DNA from: Zanthoxylum bungeanum
Taxonomy: Eukaryota > Streptophyta > Magnoliopsida > Sapindales > Rutaceae
Reading direction: 5' to 3'
DNA length: 64,000 bases
NCBI GenBank assembly: GCA_019454045.1
Contig: SKCR01025324.1
Location: 46,001 to 110,000, forward strand
Shown here one piece after another: positions 47,269 to 58,946 of the stretch (its first letter is position 1; each line of letters begins with the position of its first letter). The notes beneath the pieces are model-generated. The model saw only the letters and a list, made by a program, of their open reading frames with translations, was not told the origin of the DNA and made no database searches. The translations under genes and the position numbers were made by a program.

Positions 47269-48334
47269 CTTTTTTCATACCTGAAAATTTATTGATACTC
47301 TAAATCTGGTTAACCGTCTTTCATACAACTTGTTCTCTATACCTGGTCGCATCCTAGGGTATCCCCATTTTTTTGTTCCTATAATCTTTCTATGCCAAGT
47401 GGCGTTAATCGAATAAATGTAAATATACGTAACTTATAAATCTCTTATTTATCTGATGACGACTTAAGTATAAAATACCTTGATAATTCACTGCACTGAA
47501 TGCAGTATTGTAGTAAACTTATCTTGTCAATTCCATTTTATACTCCACGTCTACCAAACCACCCATACCCATAGCTACAGCCATCCCAAACTCGTGGTGG
47601 TTTGGTCAACTTGAACTATGGCCGGGTACTTCATATGGACTACATGAGCTATAACATAGTAGAACTTTTAGTTTCATTACAATACAAAATGTTCTTACTT
47701 TTACGCACTTTTGTCATCGCTTAATATTCTCTCATGCTATCGCACCTCGACGGTTCCACATCTAAACCTTTTACTTGTTGACCATTTCATCTTCTCTTCT
47801 ACTCGGTTCTAATGTTCTCTTTATCCTCTATTTCTGTATCTTTCCCACTTATTGTCTCTGGTTACTTGAAGATCTATGTATTGTTCCTTACTTTTCTTTC
47901 TAGCTTTCCATTTCTCTTCCTACTTTCCTGGGTGGGCATCCTTAGAACTTTACTATCTCTTCATGTCTCTTTACTTTTATGTCTTTGGTTACTTTAACAT
48001 CCATGCATCTTTTCTTCTTTTCTCTTTACGTTTCCTTTCCCAGTCCCTTAAGTAACTATTCTTAGTACTTATACTATTTAGTTTCATAGCTTAACTTGAT
48101 TTCCTACTAATAATTCCATATGATTATGCTATGATTCTTAACTATAACAAGAATTATAGTTATTTGCTAGGAAGAGAATTCAAATAGCCTTTACTAACCT
48201 GTCTATAGAACTTAAGAACGTACTCGAGGATCGGATACTGGAGAGGTGGTGCCTAGCATACTAGTACCCCGCTCATACGACGTATACAATACCCCAGCAC
48301 TCTGCCCACTGTAGTTACTAAATCCCTATACCAT
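47269..48334 (-). pseudogene. Gypsy-C 5' interior remnant
   Basis: The leader and possibly Gag start of the chromovirus lie between Copia-B and the primer site. Stops are frequent in every frame and I can name no domain. Confidence 0.45.
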
Positions 48335-48346
48335 GCTTTGATACCA
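48335..48346 (-). promoter_or_regulatory. Primer-binding site, initiator tRNA-Met (Gypsy-C)
   Basis: The minus strand reads TGGTATCAAAGC, four bases inside the LTR edge at 48351. Confidence 0.85.
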
Positions 48347-50017
48347 TCTATGTAACATCCCCAATCCGAAAATGTTACCAGCACAGAATAAGACGTCATA
48401 TCCCCCAAAACCTCTGACTATTTGACAATTTATAATCTCATTTCATATATAAACTCATGCATGGGACTAATGCCTAACTCATCATTATTCATGACACTCC
48501 TCATACTAAGTACTCAATTTACTATACATTATGGCTTTGACATTGAACACTTATAATGCATTACATATATAATATTCATTATATAACATATATGATATAC
48601 GACATTTCCTCACTCTAACTGAAATGAAATTTGTTTCTAACTTGATCTAGTGGACCGAACACCCTAGTGACTGAGTATCCATCCCCTCGAACCCATCATT
48701 CAGGTAAACCTATAAAACAAAGAAATCCGGGAGTAGGGGGGTCAGATCATTTGAACGACCTGATGAGTGGATACTAAAAATAAATAAAAAAACCATATGA
48801 AAGTCCAAAACATATCGGTAAATCATTTTTCATGCATGCATCGTCAAAAACCATATCAAGCACTCAATGCCCAAGTCGCGTGCACAGCCTAAACGAGGAA
48901 TGAACGATCTTCTGTCGACAAGGTAGCGGGTTATACCATTTCAGATGGACGAGACCCTAACAAGAACCCTAGCGGAAACATATGATAAGTTTCTAAAACA
49001 TAAAACATGCAACAAGCGTCAGGGCCGAAATATATCATCAATTGATCATCTCAGCAGAAATATATAGATAGTTCAGAAATAATAAAATAGTAAAACACTG
49101 AGACGGAAACATATAAACATCATGCATATTCTTCATCAATTTAAAATCTCAAAACATGAAAAGAATTTTTGTAAAATATAAGTCAAGAAAACCTAAAATA
49201 ATGCATCCACTCATAGATTCGAAACTTGCTGGTGACGCCTTGCGATGGTGGCAGAACCGCATCTCCTGGTGATAATCTAGAATTAGCAAAATTTGTTAAT
49301 ACCAAGATGTGAATTTATATCCTTACTTAACAAAATTTATTTATTATTCATGATAACACATCCTCACTATGTTACTAACATTTTAAGGTGATCTAACAAT
49401 TTTTACTACGCCTGTTCGAGGATTTCACAAGCTATTTCATAAAACTCTATATTCTGCCTCTTTCTAGAAATTTCAGTGCACCAACACTGATTTTAAAAAT
49501 TTGGTGCGCTAAATCAGGGTTGAATTTGGGACTGAAATTTTAATAGAATACTCTCTTATGTGTCTATTGTATGTTGGATTTTACAGATTATCGTTTCGAT
49601 TCCTAGAAATCAATTTATGGACTGATGTTCAGGGGCTCTGCGACTGGAAAAACTGGGCACATGGGCAATAGATAGCCCGACTTCAAAAATTTAGTTTTGG
49701 CTTCATCCTACTTCCAAAAATTCTTATTTTTCGATATATTATTCCTTCATGTATCTAATTTGTCCAGAATTTTATGGATCTTAATTTTGACCTACGGAAC
49801 TCAACTTATAAGCAATAAATCAGGACATGTCCGGAAGGTGTCGTAAACTAAACTCACTGTCGATGTTATCTAATTCAATGCCGTGTTTGACAAATTTATT
49901 TCAACCATTACCACTAGACTTTTTAGCACATTGAAATACATAAACAATCCTCTAAACTTCAATATCTATATTCAAGAACCAACCTCAATCACCAACCTCT
50001 TATATACTATAAATCAA

Positions 50018-51958
50018 TGTTGGACAATTATGACCCATAACATCACTATTTGTAAAAGACATGGTGTTCTTTGTACAAATTAACTATGTGACAAAGGAAA
50101 TTACTCTTTTATCATTTTGTAATTGGATTACTTGGATATATAAATGATAAAAGTCCATATGATTAGTTCTGGATTAATAAGATATAAGACAGTATTAATC
50201 CATGAAAGATTTGATCATTAAATATCCATTGTCGTAGTATTATCGAGACTGGACATCGATAATGCCGAATAGGCTAGTATTGCACTTGTGCATGTTATGG
50301 AAGCTTAACAACATAGTTCTCATATATTTAAGTATTGGATACTTATGCAAGTGTAATAGGAGGTTTTGTTTGCCGGTGGTACGGGAACAGCTTCGCTCTG
50401 GATAGACCCCTCGAAATCCTATTGGTGGTATGACTATGTGTCTATGAGAATCCGAATCAGGGTCGGTGTATTTGGTCTTAACTTGAGACTTGCATCGCTA
50501 ATACTTGCGACAATCAGTATGCTTTGGTTTTGGTCGTCTGGGATTTTAATAGGTTCTGTGTACGCCTCTTCTGGGTTTACAGAGAATCGTAGTGTATTGG
50601 GTGGGATGTCAAGATGGAAGTATCACTTCAGTCATATGGAGATGATGATCAAGCAGTGATACAGAACTAGTACTCTTAAATGCTGCAGCTATCGGGATAA
50701 TATGACAAGGTCGTGATTATCCGATTATAGAGACTAGTTTGTAGTGATCCGATATATGCTTCGTACGGGGCATACATAATTTCGATAAAGATTATATATT
50801 CCTTTAAAGAATATTTCTGGAGAATTGGGTAGACACGGTGTTTTGCTAGAAGCCAACCATGTCTTAAAAATCGATAAGAACGTGGTACCGGGTGCGCACG
50901 TGTTCGGATAGTCCGATGACCGTATTTACTGCCAACATATTCAGAGATCTCTTGGGTCACTTCCCGAAGATTCACCGATGATATTTGACTCTAATAGAAT
51001 TAATCTGGGATTAATTATGAGAGAGAAAATTAATTTGGGATTAATTACGACAAGAATTAATCTGGGATTAATTATCAGAGAAAGAATTAATCTGGGATTA
51101 ATTGCGTTGAGAATTTATCTGGGATTAAATTCGTCGAGAGGAGAGAACACGATTAATTTGGAATTAATCGGCTAAATGAATTTAATAGTGAAATTAGACT
51201 TTACTATTTAATTTATTTAATTCGGCTAAAATAATATATTAGATATATTAATTGAAATCGGATTTCAAAGCAGAATTAAAATTGGATTTTAATTCGGGCG
51301 AACGAATTAATTTGGAATTAATTCGTAAGCGACTTTCGTAATAATTTTGCGAGACATTATTATTTAATTAAATCAGATTTAATTACGTCGCGATGGAAAA
51401 TTCATTTAATCGGATTAAACGAACCCGGGCCCGAGTGAAGTTGCGTGTTGAGTTAACCGACTTAAATTTGGAATCTAAAAGTGGTGGGACCCACTACACT
51501 TATGTCAACTTGTTGAACATGTGATGGAAGTGGTTAGGCTTGAATTGGATTTGATTTGTTCGCAAGTAAGGCTTGGCTTTACTTATAATACACTCAAACC
51601 AAATCAACACTCAACCTTTGTATAAATTAGCAAGTCAACTTTGGAAGTTATAATAAGTTACTATTCACAACATTTCAACTTCTTTCCTTCTTCTTCCTTG
51701 CTCAAAAACCGTGAGCCTCTCTCCCATGGAGAAAATTTTTGTTGCAAAAATTTGAGAAATCTAGCAATTTGGGAGTCAAAAAAGGTGATAGGGAAACTCA
51801 CCCTTGAGTTTAGAATTCAACACAAAAGCTTGGAGCTTCTTCTACAACAAGGAAAATAAATCTCATCCAATCAATGTGAGTATTCCGCAACTCCCTTTGT
51901 TTTATTCACACACGAATCAATCTTAAAGATCCCATGGCATGTTCTAGGAACACTAACA
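50018..51958 (+). repeat. Copia solo LTR with perfect ATCAA target duplication
   Basis: It runs TGTTGGAC to CACTAACA, 1941 bp, of the same family as the Copia-A LTRs but inverted. It is flanked by ATCAA at 50013-50017 and 51959-51963. The empty site is preserved in the other Gypsy-C LTR near 31997. The interior of the element was lost by recombination between its two LTRs. Confidence 0.93.
51000..51167 (+). repeat. Array of six near-palindromic TTAATCTGGGATTAA units
   Basis: Units start at 51000, 51030, 51057, 51087, 51114 and 51153. Related LTRs have about three units (near 9040-9120) or one (22188, 30266). An open frame through the array is an artefact of the repeat. Confidence 0.8.
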
Positions 51959-52822
51959 ATCAAAGCATGGATACTAAAGCCATTAAAAATTTCAACACCA
52001 ACTCAAATTCTTCTCTCAACACACATCATTTCTATCATACTATATCATCAATCTCCATCAAAGTAACCACAACCCATCCTTTTTTTTTTAAATAATGACA
52101 CATCCGACCATCCATTCACATGAAATGCATAATTTCATTCTTATATTATCAATAAATACACAATCAAACATGTTAACAACTTTTTTCAAATCTAATTAAG
52201 TAATTCAAAATCATAGGGTTCATAAGATACGAATTTGGGGCTACCAAATATCAATCTCAAAACTGAAATTAGAGGAGGGAAAATGATAGAGAGCATACTT
52301 TGCATAAGAGGAATCTTGGCACCATTACTTATTACTTCAAAATGATGAAAAATTAAAGAAAGAAAATGATTTATTTTTCTAAATGAGGGGGAAGCTTCTC
52401 ACGTTTTTTTGCTTGAGGAGGGAGGTGTATGAATAGTGCTCAATTTATAGGGCATAAGAATGATCTTTGTTTGCAAATATCGAGTATTTTCCTGGAATCA
52501 CTATAGTAGTCACACAAATATTGATTTTTATTCTTCTTCTAATTTGAATATGGGAAAATGTTCAACGCGAAAGTTGCAGGTCTCAGGCTTAGCATTCTGA
52601 AGATATAAAATTCATAAAAATTGAAGTTCAAATGAGAAATTTATGGCCCAAGTACCTTGAACTGTACAGAGTAGAACATCGTACCATATCATATCGAAAT
52701 CTTGAAGAATTTTCCAATTGTCTCCCAGGTCATTTGATGAGTGTATAAGTATTCGAATATAATCTATATTATGTAATATTCGTCTCAGAATGAAACTGTT
52801 GTTGAGATTATCGGTCGTTACA

Positions 52823-54379
52823 CTGATGGTTTAATTTAATCTATATAATATCATAGCCTTCACTAATATAGAACTTATTCAAGAAACCTGCAACTATAGG
52901 TAAAGTCATAAAACATATATAAAATATACATACATTTGAGGAGAAGTTTAATTCTATCTACATTATAGAATAAAGGAGACATTAGCGATCAATTTTCATA
53001 ATATTAGTCACTGTCTAAGTCATGAATTTTAAACCTAGTAGTGCCTCCCACTACCTTACATAATACAATAATCTCTAACGAAAAAAGTGAATTCAATAAT
53101 TAATTGAATTCCATAGTGGAAAATGCACCCAAAGAATATATTTCGGCTCACAACTTTGGCACGTTATCACCTAGTATATTCACAGGTAAACAACCCATTT
53201 TTAATCACCCTCACCATGACTTTTGATTTTGGTCATGATATGTGTCTCATTCTCACAACTTTGACACGATAAGAATAAGGTGTATTCAAGGCTACAATTG
53301 TTAATGATAAATTCAAGATACTAATATAGTCCTGACAGTTTTGGCACATTTATGATTCTATTTTCATTTAAATTTATCTATTATCGTATAAGTTCTATCT
53401 GCGTAAAAAAACTACCATTAGCCATATCAACACAGCTTCGGCACAATATCAGGACTCACTTGCATCTATATTGACAAGACAGACCTAGAAATAAGTATTC
53501 TCTCACATAAGTTACTATTAATCCTTATAAATGGGGATTTTCCTAGAGTGAGATTTTCGACTTGGGATCTACAGCAAAGATAGATAATTAATCCATATCA
53601 TTTTCTTGACAAATTAGTTATACTCCGGAAACCATAACTCAACTTAACGATTAAGAATGTTATGTTTCTCTTTGAGGTGGAACCAAAAATTCAAGAAATA
53701 TCTAGATTCATTGCATGTGTAGTACAAGATTTAGCCAATGCCAGACATGTATTATAATCTTATATTTTATGTGGTATTGACTATTTAGATGGAACAAATT
53801 TTATAAGCTTAGTGAAATATTCAATGCTTTGTCGTAAGATAATATTAGAACTTTCTTTCTTTAGTCATCATAGTTTGTACTATTGTTAAACAAAATACAA
53901 TATCTTTATGATACTATTTTATTAATTAAGATATTATTGAAACTCTTATAGCGCAAATATGCACCATCAAGATTATATCTTTGTGTTTTGATATATTTGC
54001 TAACTTTGTTTCTTTTATTCCATACTTGAATCCTTTGGATATATCAATTATTCATAATCATATACTATATGATTTATCCATGAAATAAGATAACGGTTCT
54101 TTCTCTTGAATTTTGATTAGCCATCTATACGTGATATGTATGACTTTTAATCAATTTGTTTCTTAAGTAGTCTTTAAAGAGTAAATTGGACATCTTATCA
54201 AAAAAAAAAAAAAAAACACGATTCACAAAATTTGCATTTAAAAGGTTTGAAATACCTTTCTTTATGCTATTTTGTAATCACTTCTCAATTGGCCGTTTTT
54301 CAAGGACTACTCTGGTCACATGCAAGATTAGTGAAGACCCCAAATTTAAAGATCATTTATACATCGTTATCAAGAGCTT
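52823..54379. other. AT-rich decayed sequence, probably copia leader
   Basis: No supported gene. The phrase CACAACTTTGGCACG and variants recur near 53150, 53255, 53337 and 53435, similar in style to the repeated phrases of copia leaders. An A16 run lies near 54200. Confidence 0.4.
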
Positions 54380-54680
54380 TCCATAGACACATAAGATAAA
54401 CACATTTATATGGAAACACTTGTAGAGATTAGTTCAGTGGAATTGTTGTTCACACAAGCACACATGTGTTACGCCAAGTAATCGGTCCTTCCTAGTAGCT
54501 TATAAGAATGACTACTCCACTTTAAGAGGACGATAATAACCATTATGCTAGCCTATTCAGATTATCAATACCCTTATTATTGAAATCTTACGATTAGGAA
54601 TATATAGGGACAATATGATCTCATAAACCAAAACTATGTTTGCTTCCTATGTAAATCACTCGAATGGCTTCATCATAAAA
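54380..54680 (-). repeat. Diverged Copia-B-like LTR fragment
   Basis: GACACATAAGATAAACAC, CATGTGTTACGCCAAG and the block around CTACTCCACTTTAAGAGGAC follow, in order, the Copia-B LTR segment at 39676-39920 with many differences. Confidence 0.55.
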
Positions 54681-54963
54681 AATATCTCTAGTAAATATAT
54701 AGTCTAAGTGCCTATATGATATCTCTAGCTATAGTCTTCTTTCACTGGTTCCTTTTTTTCTCTGAAAAAATGACCTAAATATTAGAACCCATTTTCTTAC
54801 CTTAGATTTAGGGGTTTCAATAGTTTGTCTCTTTTGTGGGGTCTTTTTTGTTTGTGCATTCTTTAGTGTGTTGGTAGCGTAATCGGTGTTTTTTTAAGGC
54901 TTCATTAGCAAAAGCTGCCGCTATAATAAGAAGATTTGGGGCCCATTGGGACTTAAAAATTGA
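54681..54963. other. Unassigned sequence upstream of LINE ORF1
   Basis: No gene visible. It could hold the LINE 5' untranslated region, whose start I cannot place. Confidence 0.3.
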
Positions 54964-55598
54964 TACAAAAGAATTAATACAAAAGTGCATCTTAAAGAAG
55001 AGGAGGAAGATAGAGTGGTATTTGTGGATGAAATAAATGCCAAAGAGGAGAGGATATTTGCAGAATGTCTAGTGGGGAAAGTTCTACTCACTAAAGGCGT
55101 AAACATAGAAGGTTTTAGAGCGGCGATGCAACAAGTTTGGAGGACTGTGCGAGAGGTCAAAATTGAAAGTTTGGGGGATAGCGTTTTCATTTTCAAATTT
55201 GCATCACAGGCAGACAAACGCATAGTGATGATAGGGGGCCCTTGGCATTTTGATAGGGCATAGCTAGTGCTTAGGGAACCCATTTGTATATGAGACATTC
55301 TGAAGCAACTGTTTACTCATGCTTCATTTTGGGTCCAAATCCACAATGTACCCATAATGTGTATCAATAAAGACACCATACAGAGTCTGGGGGAAAAGAT
55401 TGGAAGGGTTGAGGAAGTGGGGAAAGATATGGAAGGAGAGTGTTTTGGCAAATTTGTTATGGTTAGGTTCTCGGTGGAGGTACTAAAACCACTGAAGAAA
55501 ATGTTGATCTTGAACCAGAAAGATGGGGATGACATTATAATGCCGGTATTGTATTAAAGGTTACTAGATTTTTGTTTTTGCTGTGGGTGTATTGGGCA
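54964..55598 (+). pseudogene. LINE ORF1, DUF4283 domain
   Basis: The open frame from 54964 encodes the plant L1 ORF1 RNA-binding domain: CLVGKVLLTKGVNIEGF, VWRTVREVKIESLGDSVFIF, MIGGPWHFDRA. It is interrupted by TAG at 55261-55263, and a frameshift leads to a second frame (55357-55557) covering the region after the FWVQIHN-like block and a GKFVMVRFSVEVLKP segment. It ends FCFCC at the start of a zinc knuckle, where the hAT insertion lies. The N-terminus is probably missing. ORF1 proteins coat LINE RNA in the cytoplasm. Confidence 0.8.
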
Positions 55599-57239
55599 TA
55601 GGGATGGCAATTTTACCCACTTACCCGCAAACCCGCCAAAACCCGCCCGCAATGGGTAGGGTTTGGTAAATATATTAGTGGGCATGGTGCGGGTTTGGTA
55701 TTTTAAAATAGAACCCGCTGTGGGTGCGGTGCGGGTTTGGTATTTTAGTAAAATATGCGGGTACCCGCAATGGGTACCCGCATACCCGCAAAAATTAACA
55801 AAAAAAAATATAAATGGGATTTGTGGGCTTATGGCCCGTGGGCCGTGACTTGTTTTGTGATTTGTTTAAATCTGAAATCATGTTTTATGATTTCTTATTG
55901 CATATGCTGTGCGCCTGTGCGTGCTGACAAACAAAACCTAATTACTCATCTCAACTCTCAATTCCCAAGCCCTAGCCGCAGCAAGTCAGCAACCTGCTCA
56001 CTGGTCCTCAATCCTCACTCCTCAGTCCTCAGTCCTCACTCGACTCCTCAAATCCTCATCTTTGATTCAGCAACCTGCTCACTGGTATAGTGGTATATCA
56101 TTTCATTTTTTAATTTTTTAATTTGACTGTATTTCTTCTTTTTTAATTTGGGTTTTGTTTATTTGTTTTGAGATAATTTAATCCTAAAGATCCTAAGCTT
56201 TTATTTTCAAAGCTTATCAGTTCAAAAATGTATAGTACATTTTTATGATATTTATTTTCTTTTTTCGTGGACTGGCTCAATTCCTAGCATAACCCTTTCA
56301 GAACTATATAATGCAGTGGGTGAAAATAAAAAGTCTAAACTAAGAGTGAAAAAAGTGAATACGTTTTATAGGAAGAATGAGCAGGTTACTTATTTTACAA
56401 AACAAAAAATGTTATACTAACAGACACATTGACTTATACCAATTCTCCACTCACTGTTAGGGTGTTTCTTTGCTTATGTATTTTCGGCAATGATGATTGA
56501 TGATTCAGCAAAAGTTGTTATCTTTTATGTTCTTGTCCTCTGTTTTAAGATATTATATTATCTTTAACTTCATAGTATGTTTTAAAATTTTAATTTATAT
56601 CTTTTAGATTCTTCTTCTGAAAATTTAGAAAGGTGCAGTTTCTTTGAAGATGACGATGTCGTCATTGATGAGGTAATGATCTTCCCTTTTAGCATGGAGC
56701 ATCTCATTATAACTTTATTCTTGTATTTGTGTTTAGAAAATATTAATTTTAATCTAATTGCAGGAATCATCTTGGATGAGTGGTGTGGGTGCTAGTGCTA
56801 TTGATGCAGATGTTGATATTGATGTTGACGAATGAGATAAAGGATATTCTGCAAGTATTTGTGATGAAAATTATGTTCATCTAAATTTATGTTTTTTGTT
56901 ACTAGATGAATGTTTATGCGTTTAGCACTTTAGCTCCTTTACTGCCTATTTATTGTGTTTCATTCATGTGACTTCTATTTTACAGACTGTGATATCTAAA
57001 TTGTAATGCAAATAGTTCTTGAATACAAACTCGTTAGAATCCTGAGATGACCAAACCCGCAAAAAATCCGTTGGGTACCAATGCGGGTTTGGTAATTTGT
57101 TTTTATTTGCGGTGCGGGTTTGGTAATGAAAATTAAAACCCGCATTGGGTATGGTGCGGGTTTGGTAATTTGTTCACATATGCGGGTGCGGGTTTGGTAA
57201 TGACAAACCCGCACCATACCCTACCCACTGCCATCCCTA
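55599..57239. mobile_element. Non-autonomous hAT element, 8-bp target duplication
   Basis: Terminal inverted repeats TAGGGATGGCA and TGCCATCCCTA are flanked by ATTGGGCA at 55591-55598 and 57240-57247. Eight-base duplications and this terminus are hallmarks of the hAT superfamily. Both ends carry repeated GCGGGTTTGGTA-type subterminal motifs, likely transposase sites. The 1641-bp body has no transposase domain that I can recognise. A short acidic frame near 56770-56833 may be a vestige. Mobilisation would need a transposase supplied elsewhere. Confidence 0.93.
55640..55790. repeat. hAT left subterminal repeats
   Basis: GGGTAGGGTTTGGTA, GTGCGGGTTTGGTATTTTA (twice) and ATGCGGGTACCC cluster here. 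The right end (57045-57225) has at least four GTGCGGGTTTGGTAA-like copies in mixed orientation. Confidence 0.8.
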
Positions 57240-57250
57240 ATTGGGCACCA

Positions 57251-57431
57251 GCCCTCAAGGGATGTGGCTTGGTGTTGTAGGGTTCAGGATCTCATCTTGA
57301 GGTTCTGGGTTCGAATCTAGGGGTGCACTTCTTGTAAGAGTCTGGGACAGCCGATGGTTTTACCTGCGCCGCGGCCCAGAATGAGTGGTTTGGTGGCGGG
57401 ATTTCCATCGTTTCAAAAAAAAAAAATATAT
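57251..57431 (+). mobile_element. tRNA-derived SINE, 181 bp
   Basis: A box A-like TGGCTTGGTGT (57265-57275) and a good box B GGTTCGAATCT (57308-57318) form an internal RNA polymerase III promoter. The element ends in a run of 13 A followed by TATATAT. It is flanked by the 11-bp duplication ATTGGGCACCA at 57240-57250 and 57432-57442. It has no protein. Mobilisation would use LINE machinery. Confidence 0.9.
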
Positions 57432-57442
57432 ATTGGGCACCA

Positions 57443-58265
57443 ATATGGGGAATGCTTGAAGTACAGGCCTCAGTTGAAGGAGGATTTTGCCTATGGTGTA
57501 TGGATAAAGGCGGTCACTTTAGCTAAAAAGTCTAAACATAACAGAGGAAGAGATAGATGTAATAGTGATTAGACCAAATCAGGAATTGTAGTTACAAATG
57601 TAGGAGACAAAGAAGAGAATCAACTACTGCCGGAGCAAACAAACACAGCCACACTACCAGAATATGGGACATCCCAAAAAGAAGAGCAGAATAAGAAACA
57701 TCCAATAGGAATATGCAACGTGGAAGAGGTTGACGAAGGGTCACCAAAAGCAAGAGTCATTAGGATGAACCACGAGGAGGATGGGCAACATTACCTAGCT
57801 ATCAAAGATCAGAAATTAGGGTTGGGGAATCGAGAAGTGGGAGAGTGCAAAGGGCGGGAACACAGAAAAGGTAAAATTTTGATCGTGGACCAGGAAGGCC
57901 CAAAAACTGAAGGGGGAAAGGGCCCAACCCAGAAACGAGAGTTAGCTGAAGGGCCGGGAACATCAAAACCCAGGACACATGATCAGAAAATGGAAGAAAC
58001 AAGCCAAAAAGAAGATTCACAAAGATAGCTCTACAATGGAGGTCAGAACTCTAAAGAGGATGGGCAGCCTCATGGGCAATGGGAGTCCGAAGAACAAAAA
58101 GCAAAAAATTTGTAGCCCAGGGAAGTTGATCACGATTAAGATGGTTTTTAGATTACCACAAGCAGCTCTTAAAATGAGATGGGAGATGACGAACATTGAT
58201 AAGATGGAAGTGCCAACCATTTGCATGCAAGAATCAATGGTGGAGGCTGGTTGCCAGCCCCGCTG
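57443..58265 (+). pseudogene. LINE ORF1, zinc knuckle remainder and basic tail
   Basis: It resumes directly after the SINE with the second half of the C-x2-C-x4-H-x4-C knuckle (QYGEC) and LKYRPQLKEDFAYGVWIKA, typical of plant L1 ORF1. A TAG at 57571 and other stops follow. The frame 57720-58028 is a Lys/Glu/Gly-rich low-complexity tail, and the ORF1 end is read in a third frame to the stop at 58264-58266 (EAGCQPR). It is broken and not translatable as one protein. Confidence 0.75.
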
Positions 58266-58269
58266 ACAT

Positions 58270-58597
58270 CCATGAAAATTATCATTTGGAACGTTCGAGT
58301 TTGGGGAATGCCCGAACGTTTTGAGCAGTATAGAAGATTCTCCAGATGTAGAGACCGCAACTTCTTTTTCTACGCGAAACTAAGTTGAAGTCCGAGCAGA
58401 TGACAATAGTAAGTAGAAAAATACATTTTCAAAACTGTTTTATGGTTAATAGGAGTGGTAGGGGAGGTGGATTGGCAATGTTATGGAACTCAGATATAGA
58501 TATAAATGTGAAGTCATTCAGCAAGCACCATATTGACGCCGAAGCTCAGCTTGAGTCTAGTTTGAACCTACGATTGAAGAGACATACTTGGACACTG
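58270..58597 (+). pseudogene. LINE ORF2, endonuclease domain, first part
   Basis: It starts ATG 58270 with MKIIIWNVR, the conserved beginning of apurinic-type endonuclease domains in plant L1 ORF2, then frameshifts near 58380. The second frame includes NRSGRGGGLAMLWNSDIDIN and SKHHIDAEA, again typical. Copia-D interrupts it at 58597, and the sequence continues at 63892. Confidence 0.82.
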
Positions 58598-58661
58598 TGT
58601 TGACTAAGTGGCCGAAAGTTACATGCAACTTTCGGCAGAAACCAGCAAGCAAAAGTAACTT

Positions 58662-58734
58662 GTTGAAGAAGCTGGCAAAAGCAAAACGTGTTGAAGAAGC
58701 TGGCAAAAGCAAAACGTGTTGAAGAAGCTGGCAA
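58662..58734 (+). repeat. 28-bp tandem repeats upstream of LTR TATA box
   Basis: GTTGAAGAAGCTGGCAA starts at 58662, 58690 and 58718. Repeats in this U3 position act as enhancers in Tnt1-type elements. The right LTR has the same three copies. Confidence 0.85.
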
Positions 58735-58747
58735 CATGTTTTGGCAA

Positions 58748-58757
58748 CTATAAAAGG
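58748..58757 (+). promoter_or_regulatory. LTR TATA box
   Basis: CTATAAAAGG is preceded by the tandem repeats, and transcription would start about 30 bp downstream. A copy lies at the same place in the right LTR near 63690. Confidence 0.75.
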
Positions 58758-58946
58758 AGCCTCAGATTCATTGTTTATGTATACCACGTATCCCACAAAT
58801 CCCAAATTTGAAAGAATAGAGAGTAAAGAGGGTTGAGAGGATTTTTGTAAAGTTTGTATAATAAACTTTGTAATTCTTTTGTAGTGAAATAAAAGAAGAG
58901 TTTTCCTCTCACATCTCCTCTATTGTGTGTGTTTAATCACAACAAG

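Larger units (their letters stand above)
31977..52822 (-). mobile_element. Gypsy-C: old Tekay-like chromovirus, multiply invaded
   Basis: A minus-strand element with a truncated 3' LTR (31977-32883), interior remnants (32884-33402, 35806-38155, 47269-48334), an initiator-Met primer site (48335-48346) and a 5' LTR (48351-52822, containing a solo LTR). The minus strand beside the 3' LTR reads GATTCAAGGACGAATCC, then AGGGGAATTTGTAACGAC, the usual end of chromovirus pol plus polypurine tract and LTR start. The interior outside the insertions is about 3.9 kb, so part is deleted. Confidence 0.75.
48351..52822 (-). repeat. Gypsy-C 5' LTR, interrupted by a solo LTR
   Basis: It runs from TGTAACATCC to GTCGTTACA. 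Removing the 1941-bp insertion and its duplicated pentamer leaves about 2.5 kb. No gene. Confidence 0.83.
58598..58944 (+). repeat. Copia-D 5' LTR
   Basis: It is 347 bp, TGTTGACT to CACAACA. It has a hairpin CCGAAAGTT/AACTTTCGG (58612-58635), three 28-bp repeats (58662-58734), a TATA box CTATAAAAGG (58748-58757) and AATAAA at 58860 and 58888. Confidence 0.95.

Noticed and set aside
50978..51175. Open frame encoding an Ile-Asn-Leu-Gly-Leu repeat
   Set aside because: It arises from the TTAATCTGGGATTAA array in a solo LTR and there is no homology outside the repeat.
57251..57431. Possible tRNA gene because of a box B sequence
   Set aside because: There is no cloverleaf, and a poly-A tail and an 11-bp target duplication identify a SINE.
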